A stretch of DNA of 64,000 nucleotides, from NCBI RefSeq assembly GCF_014649835.1, contig NZ_BMTU01000006.1, positions 124,001-188,000 on the forward strand. The letters are read 5' to 3'. A model generated the notes under the pieces. The model ran no database searches. It saw nothing but the letters and a program-made list of their open reading frames with translations, and had not been told where the DNA came from. A program made the position numbers and the translations under genes. The stretch is from Streptomyces pilosus. Its GTDB lineage: Bacteria > Actinomycetota > Actinomycetes > Streptomycetales > Streptomycetaceae. Shown here piece after piece: positions 1-8,356 of the stretch. Position 1 is the stretch's first letter, and each line of letters starts with the position of its first letter.

Positions 1-1
1 G

Positions 2-427
2 CTGCGGCCGGGCACCCGGTACGCCTTCACCGTCCGGGCCAGGGACGCGGCCGGCAACGTCTCCCCGCCGGGGGCCACGGTCCGCCTCACCACCGCGGGC
101 GGCGCGGACGACGGCGCCGCCACCGCTCCCACCGAATTCCGCGCCACCACCAGCCGGGAGTCCGACGGCGCCCACCACCTCGCCCTGACCTGGGTGCCGC
201 CACGCGTCGACGGAGTGATCACCGAGTACGAGGTGCAGCTGGACGGCCGCACCGCCACCTCGCTCGTCTACGGCGGCACCCCGCCGCGCGACCGGGCGGC
301 CCACCGCTTCTACCTGGGCGAGGAGGCGGGAGTGACCCACCGGGTGCGGATCCGGGCGATGTTGCCCGACGGGACCTGGGGCGGCTTCTCGCCCGAGCGC
401 ACGGTGACCACCGGCGAGCCCTCCTGA
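2..427 (+). CDS. C-terminal part of a fibronectin type III repeat protein
   Basis: The reading frame is open from the left edge of the window, so this is the end of a longer gene whose start lies outside. The visible 141 residues show the end of one fibronectin type III module (Y-A-F-T-V-R-A-R-D-A-A-G-N-V-S, the usual last strands) and then a complete second module beginning about residue 40, with the core W of L-A-L-T-W and a terminal R-V-R-I-R strand. Such modules are usually non-catalytic spacers or carbohydrate-surface binders in secreted actinomycete enzymes. The catalytic part, if any, cannot be seen, so the function of the whole protein is not inferable here. Confidence 0.8.
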   Translation: MRPGTRYAFTVRARDAAGNVSPPGATVRLTTAGGADDGAATAPTEFRATTSRESDGAHHLALTWVPPRVDGVITEYEVQLDGRTATSLVYGGTPPRDRAAHRFYLGEEAGVTHRVRIRAMLPDGTWGGFSPERTVTTGEPS

Positions 428-590
428 TCCGCCCCCGGACGCCGGGCGGGCGGGCGTCACCTGCCCGGATGCGGCCGGAGTGCGCGGCGGCCCCGCTGCC
501 CTTTGGCTGGCTTCGTGACGGCACGGGCGCTCCCCGACCTCGGCGGCGCTAGGGATGTACCGCCGGCCGTGCCGCCGGAAGGCAGTCCAC

Positions 591-1121
591 ATGCGCATCT
601 CGAAGCCACCGCTCCGCCCCGCACCCGCCATGGCAGCCGCCGCCGCGCTCGCCCTGATCCCGGCCGGGCCGGCCGCCGCGGCCGGGATCTCGGTGAGCAC
701 CACCGGGTCGACGGTCTCGGTCAGCACCAGCGCGTGCACCCAGGTCAACGGCCAGTGGGGTACGGCCTCGCTGCTCGGCAGCGGCCAGACCAGCTTCTCG
801 CAGGGCCGCCAGGTGGCGCTGACGGGGACGGCCTCGGGCCAGTCCGCCGCCTGGTCGAACGTCGGCGCGGGCACCTACACGGTCGTCGTGGTGTGCTCCG
901 ACGGCAGCACCGCGGGTACCCAGGCCGTCGTCGTCTCCCCCGTGTCCAGCCCGACGGCCACCCCCACCGCCTCCCCCACCCGCGGGGTGATGGGCGGCGT
1001 CGGCGGCGGCTCCACGGACTACGGCACGGTCACCCTGGTGGCGGGCGGCGCGCTGGTCGGCAGCGGTCTGCTCGCCACGGCCTGGTACCTGCGCCGGCGC
1101 GCCAGGCCGCGCCACCTCTAG
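591..1121 (+). CDS. Small secreted, C-terminally membrane-anchored protein of unknown function
   Basis: 176 residues. The start at 591 is chosen because GGAAGG lies a few bases upstream and the protein then begins with a basic N-terminus and an Ala-rich hydrophobic stretch to about residue 30, a clear signal peptide. The middle is rich in Ser, Thr, Gly and Val and holds two cysteines about 55 residues apart that could form a disulfide. After a Ser/Thr/Pro spacer comes a single hydrophobic segment (about 147-167) and an Arg-rich tail (R-R-R-A-R-P-R), the layout of a protein displayed outside the cell and held by a C-terminal anchor. No LPXTG sorting motif is visible. I do not recognise the family. 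Confidence 0.72.
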   Translation: MRISKPPLRPAPAMAAAAALALIPAGPAAAAGISVSTTGSTVSVSTSACTQVNGQWGTASLLGSGQTSFSQGRQVALTGTASGQSAAWSNVGAGTYTVVVVCSDGSTAGTQAVVVSPVSSPTATPTASPTRGVMGGVGGGSTDYGTVTLVAGGALVGSGLLATAWYLRRRARPRHL

Positions 1122-1127
1122 GCCGGC

Positions 1128-1171
1128 GCCGGCCGCCATCACGTCCGACGCGCTCCGGTCGGGCGGCCGGC
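1128..1171. terminator. GC-rich hairpin between convergent genes
   Basis: Ten-base arms at 1128-1137 and 1162-1171 (GCCGGCCGCC and its exact complement) surround a 24-base loop, just after the stop codon at 1121 and before the end of the convergent PadR gene at 1198. It has no U-tract, as is common for Streptomyces terminators, and could serve both strands. Confidence 0.45.
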
Positions 1172-1197
1172 GTCCTCTCGTCCCGGCGGCCGGGCGG

Positions 1198-1773
1198 TCA
1201 CGCCTTCCGCGCGCCCGGCCGCTCCCCCTCGTCCGGCTCCGGCAGCCGGTCGAACTCCTCGATCGCGTGGTCGAGCCACCGGGTCCAGAACGTCTCCAGG
1301 TCGATGCCGGCCCGCAGCACCAGATGGCGCAGCCGGTCCTGCGGCCCGTCCTTGCCGGGCGGGAAGTCCCGCCGCTCGATCTCCCGGTACTCCTCCAGCT
1401 GCCGTCCGTGCAGCTCACGGTGGCGCAGCAGGTCGGCCCGGAGTCCCTCGGTGCCGACCACGGCCGCCGCCCTCAGCCGCAGCAGCATCACGTCCCGGTG
1501 CGGCTTGGGGTCCTGGGACGCGGCGGTCCAGCGGGCCAGTTCGTCCCGGCCCGCCGGCAGCACCTCGTACGCCTTCTTCTGCCCCCGGGCCGGCTGCTCG
1601 GAGAGCAGGGCACGGATCAGGCCCCCGGCCTCCAGCCGGCCCAGCTCGCGGTAGATCTGCTGGTGCGTCGCGGACCAGAAGTAGCCGATCGACCTGTCGA
1701 ACCGGCGGGTCAGCTCCAGCCCCGACGACGGCTTCTCGAGCAGGGCGGTGAGGATCGCGTGCGGGAGTGACAT
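1198..1773 (-). CDS. PadR-family transcriptional regulator
   Basis: 191 residues, the usual length for PadR proteins with a C-terminal dimerisation helix. The N-terminal ~85 residues form the winged helix: L-P-H-A-I-L-T-A-L-L, then the conserved G-Y-F-W-x-A-T-H-Q-Q-I-Y-R-E-L recognition region and the wing G-Q-K-K-A-Y-E-V-L-P-A-G. The remaining part is the long charged helix typical of the PadR C-terminal (Vir_reg-like) domain. It is convergent to the small membrane protein and lies 31 bp downstream of the end of the dienoyl-CoA reductase gene on the same strand, so the two may be co-transcribed. Its ligand is unknown; a link to the palindrome in front of the reductase is only a guess. Confidence 0.9.
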   Translation of the reverse strand: MSLPHAILTALLEKPSSGLELTRRFDRSIGYFWSATHQQIYRELGRLEAGGLIRALLSEQPARGQKKAYEVLPAGRDELARWTAASQDPKPHRDVMLLRLRAAAVVGTEGLRADLLRHRELHGRQLEEYREIERRDFPPGKDGPQDRLRHLVLRAGIDLETFWTRWLDHAIEEFDRLPEPDEGERPGARKA

Positions 1774-1804
1774 GCGCTCATCCTAGGGACGGGCCGCGCC
1801 GCCC

Positions 1805-3820
1805 CTACAGCGCCGCCGCCAGCTCCGTGCCCTGCTTGATGGCACGCTTGGCGTCCAGTTCGGCGGCCACGTCGGCCCCGCCGATCAGGTGGACCGGGCG
1901 TCCGGCGGCCAGGAGCGTCTCGTACAGGTCGCGGCGCGGCTCCTGCCCGGTGCACAGGACGATCGTGTCGACCTCCAGGACGGTGCTCTCGCCGTCGACG
2001 GTGACGTGCAGTCCGGCGTCGTCGATGCGGTCGTAGCGCACGCCGGGGACCATGGTGACCCCGCGGTGCTTGAGTTCGGTCCGGTGGATCCAGCCGGTGG
2101 TCCTGCCGAGCCCGGCGCCGACCTTGGAGGTCTTGCGCTGGAGCAGGTGGACGGTGCGCGGCGGGGCGGGGCGCTCGGGTGCGGCGAGGCCTCCGGGGGC
2201 GCGGTAGTCCAGGTCGACGCCCCAGGACCGGAAGTACGTCTCGGGGTTCTCGTGCGCCTTGTCGCCGGCGTCGGTGAGGAACTCGGCGACGTCGAAGCCG
2301 ATGCCGCCCGCGCCGAGGATCGCGACCCGGCCGCCGACGGGGGCCCCGTCACGGAGCACGTCGAGGTAGCCGAGCACGCTCGGGTGGTCCACCCCGGGGA
2401 TGTCGGGGACGCGCGGGGTGACACCGGTGGCGACGACGATCTCGTCGTGCCCGGCCACGTCGTCGGCGGTGACCCGGGTGTCCAGGCGTACGTCGACGGC
2501 GAGTTCGGCGAGCCGGGTGCGGTAGTAGCGCAGGGTCTCGTCGAACTCCTGCTTGCCGGGCACCTTGCGCGCCACGTTGAGCTGACCGCCGACCTCGCTC
2601 GCGGCGTCGAAGAGGGTGACGTCGTGGCCGCGTTCGGCCGCGCTGACCGCGCAGGCCAGGCCGGCCGGTCCGGCGCCGACGACGGCGACGCGCTTGCGGC
2701 GGCGGGTCGGGGACAGCACCAGCTCGGTCTCGTGGCAGGCCCGCGGGTTGACCAGGCAGGAGGTGATCTGTCCGCTGAAGGTGTGGTCGAGGCACGCCTG
2801 GTTGCAGCCGATGCAGGTGTTGATCGCCTCGGGGCGGCCGTCGGCGGCCTTGGCGACGAAGTCGGGGTCGGCGAGCATCGGGCGGGCCATCGACACCATG
2901 TCGGCGGTGCCCTCGGCGAGCAGTTGCTCGGCCAGTTCCGGGGTGTTGATCCGGTTGGTGGTGACGAGCGGAACGGACACCTCGCCCATGAGCCTCTTGG
3001 TGACCCAGGTGTAGGCCCCGCGCGGCACGGAGGTCGCGATGGTGGGGATGCGGGCCTCGTGCCAGCCGATGCCGGTGTTGATGAGGGTGGCGCCGGCCTC
3101 CTCGACGGCCCGGGCGAGGGTGATCACCTCGTCCAGGGTGGAGCCGCCGGGCACCAGGTCGAGCATGGACAGCCGGTAGATGACGATGAAGTCCTCGCCG
3201 ACCGCCTCGCGCACCCGGCGGACGATCTCGACGGGGAAGCGCATCCGGTTCTCGTAGGAGCCGCCCCAGCGGTCGGAGCGGTGGTTGGTCTGCCGGGCGA
3301 TGAACTCGTTGATCAGATAGCCCTCGGAGCCCATGATCTCGACGCCGTCGTAACCGGCCCGGCGGGCGAGGCGGGCGGCGCGGGCGTAGTCCTCGACGGT
3401 GCGCTCGACCTCGGCGTCGGTCAGCTCGCGGGGCGGGTAGGGGCTGATCGGGGCCTGGAGGGGGCTGGGGGCCACCAGGTCGCGGTGGTAGGCGTAGCGC
3501 CCGAAGTGCAGGATCTGCATCGCGATGCGTCCGCCCTCGCGGTGCACCGCCTCGGTGACCACCCGGTGCCGCTCGGCCTCGGCCTCGGTGGTGAGCATGG
3601 CGCCGCCCTCGTAGGGCCGCCCCTCGTCGTTGGGGGCGATGCCGCCGGTGACGATGAGGCCCACTCCTCCGCGCGCCCGGGCGGCGTAGAACTCGGCCAT
3701 GCGGGCGAAGCCGCCCTCGGCCTCCTCCAGGCCGACGTGCATGGAGCCCATGAGGACCCGGTTGGGCAGGGTGGTGAAGCCCAGGTCGAGGGGGGTCAGC
3801 AAGTGGGGGTAACGGCTCAT
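1805..3820 (-). CDS. fadH: NADPH-dependent 2,4-dienoyl-CoA reductase
   Basis: 671 residues, full length for this three-cofactor enzyme. It reduces 2,4-dienoyl-CoA to enoyl-CoA in beta-oxidation of unsaturated fatty acids, in the cytoplasm. Residues about 1-330 form an Old Yellow Enzyme TIM barrel (FMN site). A 4Fe-4S ligand set follows at C336, C339, C343 and C355. From about residue 372 an FAD/NADPH domain starts with the dinucleotide motif G-A-G-P-A-G-L, with a second G-A-G-G-I-G-F motif further on. The start is supported by GGAGGG six bases upstream. A perfect 20-bp palindrome lies 54 bases upstream, so expression is probably controlled by a dimeric regulator. Related multi-domain OYEs (trimethylamine dehydrogenase-like) are the alternative reading. 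Confidence 0.92.
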   Translation of the reverse strand: MSRYPHLLTPLDLGFTTLPNRVLMGSMHVGLEEAEGGFARMAEFYAARARGGVGLIVTGGIAPNDEGRPYEGGAMLTTEAEAERHRVVTEAVHREGGRIAMQILHFGRYAYHRDLVAPSPLQAPISPYPPRELTDAEVERTVEDYARAARLARRAGYDGVEIMGSEGYLINEFIARQTNHRSDRWGGSYENRMRFPVEIVRRVREAVGEDFIVIYRLSMLDLVPGGSTLDEVITLARAVEEAGATLINTGIGWHEARIPTIATSVPRGAYTWVTKRLMGEVSVPLVTTNRINTPELAEQLLAEGTADMVSMARPMLADPDFVAKAADGRPEAINTCIGCNQACLDHTFSGQITSCLVNPRACHETELVLSPTRRRKRVAVVGAGPAGLACAVSAAERGHDVTLFDAASEVGGQLNVARKVPGKQEFDETLRYYRTRLAELAVDVRLDTRVTADDVAGHDEIVVATGVTPRVPDIPGVDHPSVLGYLDVLRDGAPVGGRVAILGAGGIGFDVAEFLTDAGDKAHENPETYFRSWGVDLDYRAPGGLAAPERPAPPRTVHLLQRKTSKVGAGLGRTTGWIHRTELKHRGVTMVPGVRYDRIDDAGLHVTVDGESTVLEVDTIVLCTGQEPRRDLYETLLAAGRPVHLIGGADVAAELDAKRAIKQGTELAAAL

Positions 3821-3873
3821 CGGGCCCTCCGTGCGCGGTGTCGTGCCTGTAGTTGTAAGGCACGGGCACCCGC

Positions 3874-3893
3874 TTATGCAACTAGTTGCATAA
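3874..3893. promoter_or_regulatory. Perfect 20-bp palindrome, probable operator of fadH
   Basis: TTATGCAACTAGTTGCATAA is a perfect inverted repeat, 54 bases upstream of the fadH start codon. It is strikingly AT-rich against its surroundings, as expected for an operator or promoter element. The shape, a TGCAACT half-site repeated without spacer, is that of a site for a small homodimeric repressor of MarR, TetR or PadR type. The nearby PadR gene is a candidate ligand, without direct evidence. Confidence 0.65.
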
Positions 3894-3922
3894 AGGTGAC
3901 GGAGGGCACAGTGGGCCGGGTC

Positions 3923-4291
3923 TCACCTGCTTTCGAGCCGGACGTGCAGCTCCCGCTCCTGGTCGCCGGAGACGGTCGTGAGGTCGTGCACGGTGAACAG
4001 CGAGTCGAGGGTGGTGCGGAACCGGTCGATCGCCCAGTAACCGCCGTGCACGTCGGCGTCGACCGACGAGGACAGCCGCGCGGGACGGGTGCCCTCGTGC
4101 GCGTCGGCGACGTCGAACGTGCCCAGCCACACCGTGGGCCTGGTCCGGTGGAGCTCCTCGGGAACGTCGTCGGAGCACCGGTCGGAGGCGAAACACGCGC
4201 AGAGCGCGTCGAAGACGATCCGTGCGTCGTCCTTGCTGCACCCGCTGATCTCGACCGAGACGGACTCCGGGTGCGATTGCCGGCTTTCCAT
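3923..4291 (-). CDS. Conserved-looking hypothetical protein
   Basis: 122 residues from the ATG at 4291, chosen over the in-frame start at 4336 because GGAAGGAG lies eight bases in front of it. The protein is acidic, predicted soluble, without signal peptide or membrane segment. It holds three cysteines close together (about residues 18, 31 and 33) and a fourth near 39, and a C-terminal strand ending in R-E-L-H-V-R-L-E. The alternation of charged and hydrophobic residues suggests a small alpha/beta fold. I do not recognise a family. It is divergent from the PP2C phosphatase gene and could share its promoter region. Confidence 0.6.
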   Translation of the reverse strand: MESRQSHPESVSVEISGCSKDDARIVFDALCACFASDRCSDDVPEELHRTRPTVWLGTFDVADAHEGTRPARLSSSVDADVHGGYWAIDRFRTTLDSLFTVHDLTTVSGDQERELHVRLESR

Positions 4292-4527
4292 CGTGATCGC
4301 TCCTTCCGTGGTCACGCGGCCGTCCCCACCCCTCACTCAGCAAAGCACCACATGCCGGGCAGCACTACCCGCGCGCCGCAGGCCCCGGTGCCGGTTTCGC
4401 GGGCGCCCGCCACGCCGGTGGGAGAAGCTGGAACCGAACGCCGGGAGCGGCGGAGAATCGCCCCCGCGCGGTAGAACGAAAGGGGTGCCGGCGAGGTGCC
4501 GGGGAATCGGCGAAGGCGGGGCGCGGG

Positions 4528-6609
4528 ATGAGTGCAGCGGGGCCACTCCCGGCCGGCGGTGACCGGCCGGATCCCGGGCCCGTGCGTCCCAGCGGCCTGC
4601 TGGACGTGCTGCGGGTCGCCTCGGTGGTCCTGGACACCGAGGGGCGCATCACGCTGTGGAGCCCGCAGGCCGAGGAACTGTTCGGCTACGGAGCACGGGA
4701 GGCGCTGGGCCAGTACGCGGCCCGGATCATGGTGCACGAGGAGCACCTGGACCTGGTGGTGAAGCTGTTCGCCGACGTGATGCGCACCGGTCAGAGCTGG
4801 GCGGGGGCCTTCCCCATCCGGCGCAAGGACGGCGGCACCCGGCTGGTGGAGTTCCGCAACATGCGGCTGCTGGACGACCGGGGGGACGTGTACGCCCTCG
4901 GCCTCGCGGTGGACCAGTCGACCGTGCGCCGGCTGGAGCGCGACGTGGCGCTGTCCACCCGGATCGTCGCCCAGTCCCCCATCGGACTGGCCGTCCTCGA
5001 CTCCGGCCTGCGGTACGTGTCGGTGAACCCGGCGCTGGAGCGGATGAACGGCATCCCCGCCGAGCGGCACCTCGGCCGCACGGTCCGGGAGGTCGTGCCG
5101 CTGCTGGTCGTGGACGCGATCGAGGAGGCCGCGCGGGAGGTGCTGGAGACCGGCCGACCCGCCGTCGACCTGTTCACCACCGGCCGCACCCCGGCCGACC
5201 CGGACGAGGACCATGCCTGGTCGGTCTCCCTGTACCGGCTGGAGAACGCGCTCGGCACGGTCCTGGGGGTGGCCCTGTCGCTGGTGGACGTCACCGAGCA
5301 GTACCGGGCGAACGCGGAGGCCGAGAGCGCCCGGCGCCGGCTCGCCGTGATCGCCGACGCCACCGCCCGGATCGGCACCACCCTGGATCTCGACCGCACG
5401 GCCGGCGAACTCGCCGAGGTGGCCGTGCCGGAACTGGCCGACGCGGCGGCGGTGGACCTGCTGGACGCGGTGGTGCGGGGCCGCCGCAGCACCCTCGGCC
5501 CCGCCGAGCCGGCCGTGATGCGGCCGCTCGCCCTCCGCTCGGTGGACCCGGCCGACGTGGTGGCCGCGGCCGACCCGCCGGGCCGGGTGACCCGCTACGC
5601 CCCGGACCGGCTGATCACCGAGTGCGTACGCACCGGACTGCCGGTCATGGTGCCGCAGGTCCGGGACGAGGACCTGGTGCGCATCGCCCGTTCCCCGGAG
5701 GCGGCCGCGCTGCTGGTGCGGGCGGGTGTCCACTCGTACCTGGCCGTGCCGCTGATCGCGCGCGGGGAGGTGCTCGGCGCCCTCGACCTCAAGCGCACGC
5801 GCACCACGATCCCGTTCGGCGAGGACGACCTGCTGCTCGCGCGGGAGCTGGCCTCACGCGCGGCGGTGCAGATCGACAACGCCCGCTGGTACCAGACCGC
5901 CCGGGACACGGCCCTGACCCTCCAGCGCAGTCTGCTGCCGAGCCACCCGCCCGTGACGGGCGGCCTGGAGGTCGCCTCCCGCTACCAGCCGGCCGGTGCC
6001 ACCAGCGAGGTGGGCGGCGACTGGTTCGACGTGATCCCGCTGGACGACGACAGGACGGCGCTCGTCGTCGGGGACGTCATGGGCAGCGGCATCCCCGCCG
6101 CGGCCACCATGGGACGGCTGCGCACGGCGACCCACACCCTCGCCTCGCTGGGGCTGGACCCGGCCGTGCTGCTGGATCATCTGGACCGGATCACCGGCGG
6201 CCTCGACCAGGCGATCGCCACCTGTGTGTACGCCGTCCACGATCCGCGCGAGCGGCGGTGCACCCTCGCCAACGCCGGGCACCTGCCGCCGGTCCGGGTG
6301 CGGTCCGGCCACCCGCCCGAGCTGCTGGAGCTGCCCACCGGCGTGCCCCTGGGCGTGGGCGGGGTGGCCTTCTCCACGACCGCCGTCGCGCTGGAGCCGG
6401 GCGACCGGCTGGTGTTCTACACCGACGGTCTCGTCGAGACCCGCCGGGATCCGCTGGACGAGCGCCTGGACCGGCTGCTCGACCTGCTGGACCGGCCCGG
6501 CGACTCCCTCGAGGAGGTCTGCGACCTGCTCCTGCGCACCCTGCACGAACCCGACAACGCCGACGACGTGGCCCTGCTGATCGCCCGTGCGACGACTCCG
6601 GGCGACTGA
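4528..6609 (+). CDS. PAS-PAS-GAF-PP2C (SpoIIE-type) serine phosphatase
   Basis: 693 residues. Two PAS domains (about 22-130, with L-W-S-P-Q-A-E-E-L-F-G-Y, and about 138-262), a GAF domain (about 270-455) and a C-terminal SpoIIE-type PP2C phosphatase (about 480-690). The phosphatase motifs are intact: G-G-D-W-F-D, V-V-G-D-V-M-G-S-G, F-Y-T-D-G-L-V-E and the final D-D-V-A-L-L, which supply the metal-binding aspartates. In actinomycetes such proteins dephosphorylate anti-sigma-factor antagonists and so release alternative sigma factors; the PAS and GAF parts sense a cytoplasmic signal that cannot be deduced. There is no kinase-like anti-sigma domain and no neighbouring antagonist gene. It is convergent with, and only six bases from, the next gene. 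Confidence 0.92.
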   Translation: MSAAGPLPAGGDRPDPGPVRPSGLLDVLRVASVVLDTEGRITLWSPQAEELFGYGAREALGQYAARIMVHEEHLDLVVKLFADVMRTGQSWAGAFPIRRKDGGTRLVEFRNMRLLDDRGDVYALGLAVDQSTVRRLERDVALSTRIVAQSPIGLAVLDSGLRYVSVNPALERMNGIPAERHLGRTVREVVPLLVVDAIEEAAREVLETGRPAVDLFTTGRTPADPDEDHAWSVSLYRLENALGTVLGVALSLVDVTEQYRANAEAESARRRLAVIADATARIGTTLDLDRTAGELAEVAVPELADAAAVDLLDAVVRGRRSTLGPAEPAVMRPLALRSVDPADVVAAADPPGRVTRYAPDRLITECVRTGLPVMVPQVRDEDLVRIARSPEAAALLVRAGVHSYLAVPLIARGEVLGALDLKRTRTTIPFGEDDLLLARELASRAAVQIDNARWYQTARDTALTLQRSLLPSHPPVTGGLEVASRYQPAGATSEVGGDWFDVIPLDDDRTALVVGDVMGSGIPAAATMGRLRTATHTLASLGLDPAVLLDHLDRITGGLDQAIATCVYAVHDPRERRCTLANAGHLPPVRVRSGHPPELLELPTGVPLGVGGVAFSTTAVALEPGDRLVFYTDGLVETRRDPLDERLDRLLDLLDRPGDSLEEVCDLLLRTLHEPDNADDVALLIARATTPGD

Positions 6610-6615
6610 GCGCCG

Positions 6616-7461
6616 CTACGTCCTGACCCCGACCACGACATGGGCGTACCGCTCCTCGCAGACGGCCAGCCGGGTGCGCAGTCCGGCACCGGTGAAGGCG
6701 TCGACGGCGGCGGGGGCCTGCCGGCTGCTGGTCTCCACCAGGAGCCGGCCCCCGGGCGCCAGCCATCCGGGCGCCCCCTCGGCGACCCGTCGCAGCACGT
6801 CGAGGCCGTCCGCGCCGCCGTCGAGCGCCACGCGGGGCTCGTGGTCGCGGGCCTCCGGCGGCAGCAGGGCGATGTCGTCGCTCGGCACGTAGGGCACGTT
6901 CGCCGCGAGGATGTCGACACGGCCCCGCAGCCCGCCGGGGAGCGCCTCGAACAGATCCCCCCGGTGGACCCGCCCGCCGAGCGCGGCGACGTTGCGGCGG
7001 GCGCAGCGGACCGCCGCCGGGTCGATGTCGGCGGCGTGCAGCTCGGCCGTGCCGAGTCCGGCCGCCAGGGCCGCCCCCACGGCACCCGTGCCGCAGCACA
7101 GGTCGACCACGACGGCCGCACCGCCCGGCTGCGCGAGAGCCTGTTCGACGAGGAACTCGGTGCGGCGGCGGGGGACGAAGACGCCCGGCTCCACGGTGAC
7201 GCGCCGGCCGTGGAACTCCGCCCAGCCGACGACGAGTTCGAGGGGCAGTCCGGCCGCCCGCCGCTCGACCATCGGCGCGATGTCGGCCGGGGTGGGCGCG
7301 GCGGCGACGATCAGTTCGGCCTCGTCCTCGGCGAAGACGCAGCCGGCGGCGCGCAGCGCCGCGACGACGGAGTCCCGGCTCGGGGGGCCGGGCACGGCTG
7401 CCGGAGGAAGGGGACGGCGTGGCGACGAGGGTCCGGACGGTGTGTGCGGTGTGTGCGGCAA
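6616..7461 (-). CDS. PrmC-related protein N5-glutamine methyltransferase
   Basis: 281 residues if started at the TTG at 7461. An internal GTG at 7392 would remove a His/Thr/Pro-rich leader and may be the true start. An N-terminal helical region precedes a class I SAM-binding fold (V-V-D-L-C-C-G-T-G-A-V-G, about 117-128). The catalytic motif reads N-V-P-Y instead of the N-P-P-Y of HemK/PrmC, which is typical of the PrmC-related branch. PrmC itself methylates the GGQ glutamine of release factors; the substrate of this branch is less certain. It is convergent with the phosphatase gene, and the divergent molybdopterin oxidoreductase starts 289 bp away. Confidence 0.85.
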   Translation of the reverse strand: MPHTPHTPSGPSSPRRPLPPAAVPGPPSRDSVVAALRAAGCVFAEDEAELIVAAAPTPADIAPMVERRAAGLPLELVVGWAEFHGRRVTVEPGVFVPRRRTEFLVEQALAQPGGAAVVVDLCCGTGAVGAALAAGLGTAELHAADIDPAAVRCARRNVAALGGRVHRGDLFEALPGGLRGRVDILAANVPYVPSDDIALLPPEARDHEPRVALDGGADGLDVLRRVAEGAPGWLAPGGRLLVETSSRQAPAAVDAFTGAGLRTRLAVCEERYAHVVVGVRT

Positions 7462-7750
7462 GAGCCTTTGGCCTTTCGGGAGCCGAAGGGCGCTCCCGCG
7501 GTCACCCGGTCACCCGCTGCCGGTGAACCGCGTCGCTTCGAGGAGGGAGCACCCGATCTGACAAGCGGTGATGGGTCCCACCTCCTTCGGCCTCCCGGCC
7601 GGGTCGGTCCGCAGCCGGACGGCCACCCTACCCGACGGCGTCCGGGGCTCCGCACGGTGCGAGCGGCCCGGCGGCGCACGGCACGCGGTCACCGCGTACC
7701 GTTGAACTCGGAACACTTGAGCACCCGGCGTAACGGAAAACACCGATCAC
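7462..7750. other. Divergent intergenic region, no feature recognised
   Basis: This 289-bp stretch separates the methyltransferase (minus) from the molybdopterin oxidoreductase (plus). It must hold both promoters. A TTGAAC at 7702-7707 resembles a -35 box but no -10 box sits at proper spacing. I see no gene or riboswitch in it. Confidence 0.4.
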
Positions 7751-8356
7751 GTGAACATCACCCGAGGCTTCACCGGCCGCCCCCGTGTGGACAATCCCGG
7801 ACTGCCGCCCGGTCAGTACGACGCGCGCGACGACTGGCCCGTCCTCTCCGCCGAGGTGACACCCGACCTCGCGCCGGCCGACTGGACCTTCCGGATCGAC
7901 GGGCTGGTGGCCCGGCCCCGTACCTGGGACTGGGACGGGGCGCACGAGCTGCCCGCCTCGGCGTACGAGGGGGACATCCACTGTGTGACCGGCTGGTCGA
8001 AGTTCGGGGTGCGGTTCGGCGGCGTCTCGCTGGACGCGTTCCTGGACGCGGTCCAGCCCCATGACTCGGCGACCCACGTGGTGGCGTACGCGCACACCGG
8101 TTACACCGCGAACCTGCCCCTCGCCGATGTGACCGGCGGCCGGGCGTGGGTCGTCTGGGACCACGACGGACGGCCGCTCCCCGCCGAACACGGCGGCCCT
8201 GCGCGGCTGGTGGTGCCGCACCTGTACTTCTGGAAGAGCGTCAAGTGGCTCGCCGGGCTGCGGCTGCTGGACCACGACGAGCCGGGCTTCTGGGAGGGCA
8301 ACGGGTACCACCCGCGGGGCAACCCCTGGGAGGAACAGCGGTACTTCGGTGACTGA
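7751..8356 (+). CDS. Sulfite oxidase-like molybdopterin oxidoreductase (copy 1)
   Basis: 201 residues, covering only the molybdopterin-binding core of the sulfite oxidase fold, with no heme domain and no dimerisation domain. The cofactor-ligating cysteine is C78 in the motif D-I-H-C-V-T-G-W-S-K-F. Later conserved blocks are E-H-G-G-P-A-R-L-V-V-P and Y-F-W-K-S-x-K-W. There is no Tat or Sec signal, so it should be cytoplasmic, unlike MsrP. The next gene overlaps it by eight bases and encodes an FAD/NAD(P) reductase, which makes a two-component oxidoreductase likely: the reductase supplies electrons to the Mo site. The substrate is unknown. A close paralogue with the same partner lies at 31606-32205. 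Confidence 0.9.
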   Translation: MNITRGFTGRPRVDNPGLPPGQYDARDDWPVLSAEVTPDLAPADWTFRIDGLVARPRTWDWDGAHELPASAYEGDIHCVTGWSKFGVRFGGVSLDAFLDAVQPHDSATHVVAYAHTGYTANLPLADVTGGRAWVVWDHDGRPLPAEHGGPARLVVPHLYFWKSVKWLAGLRLLDHDEPGFWEGNGYHPRGNPWEEQRYFGD

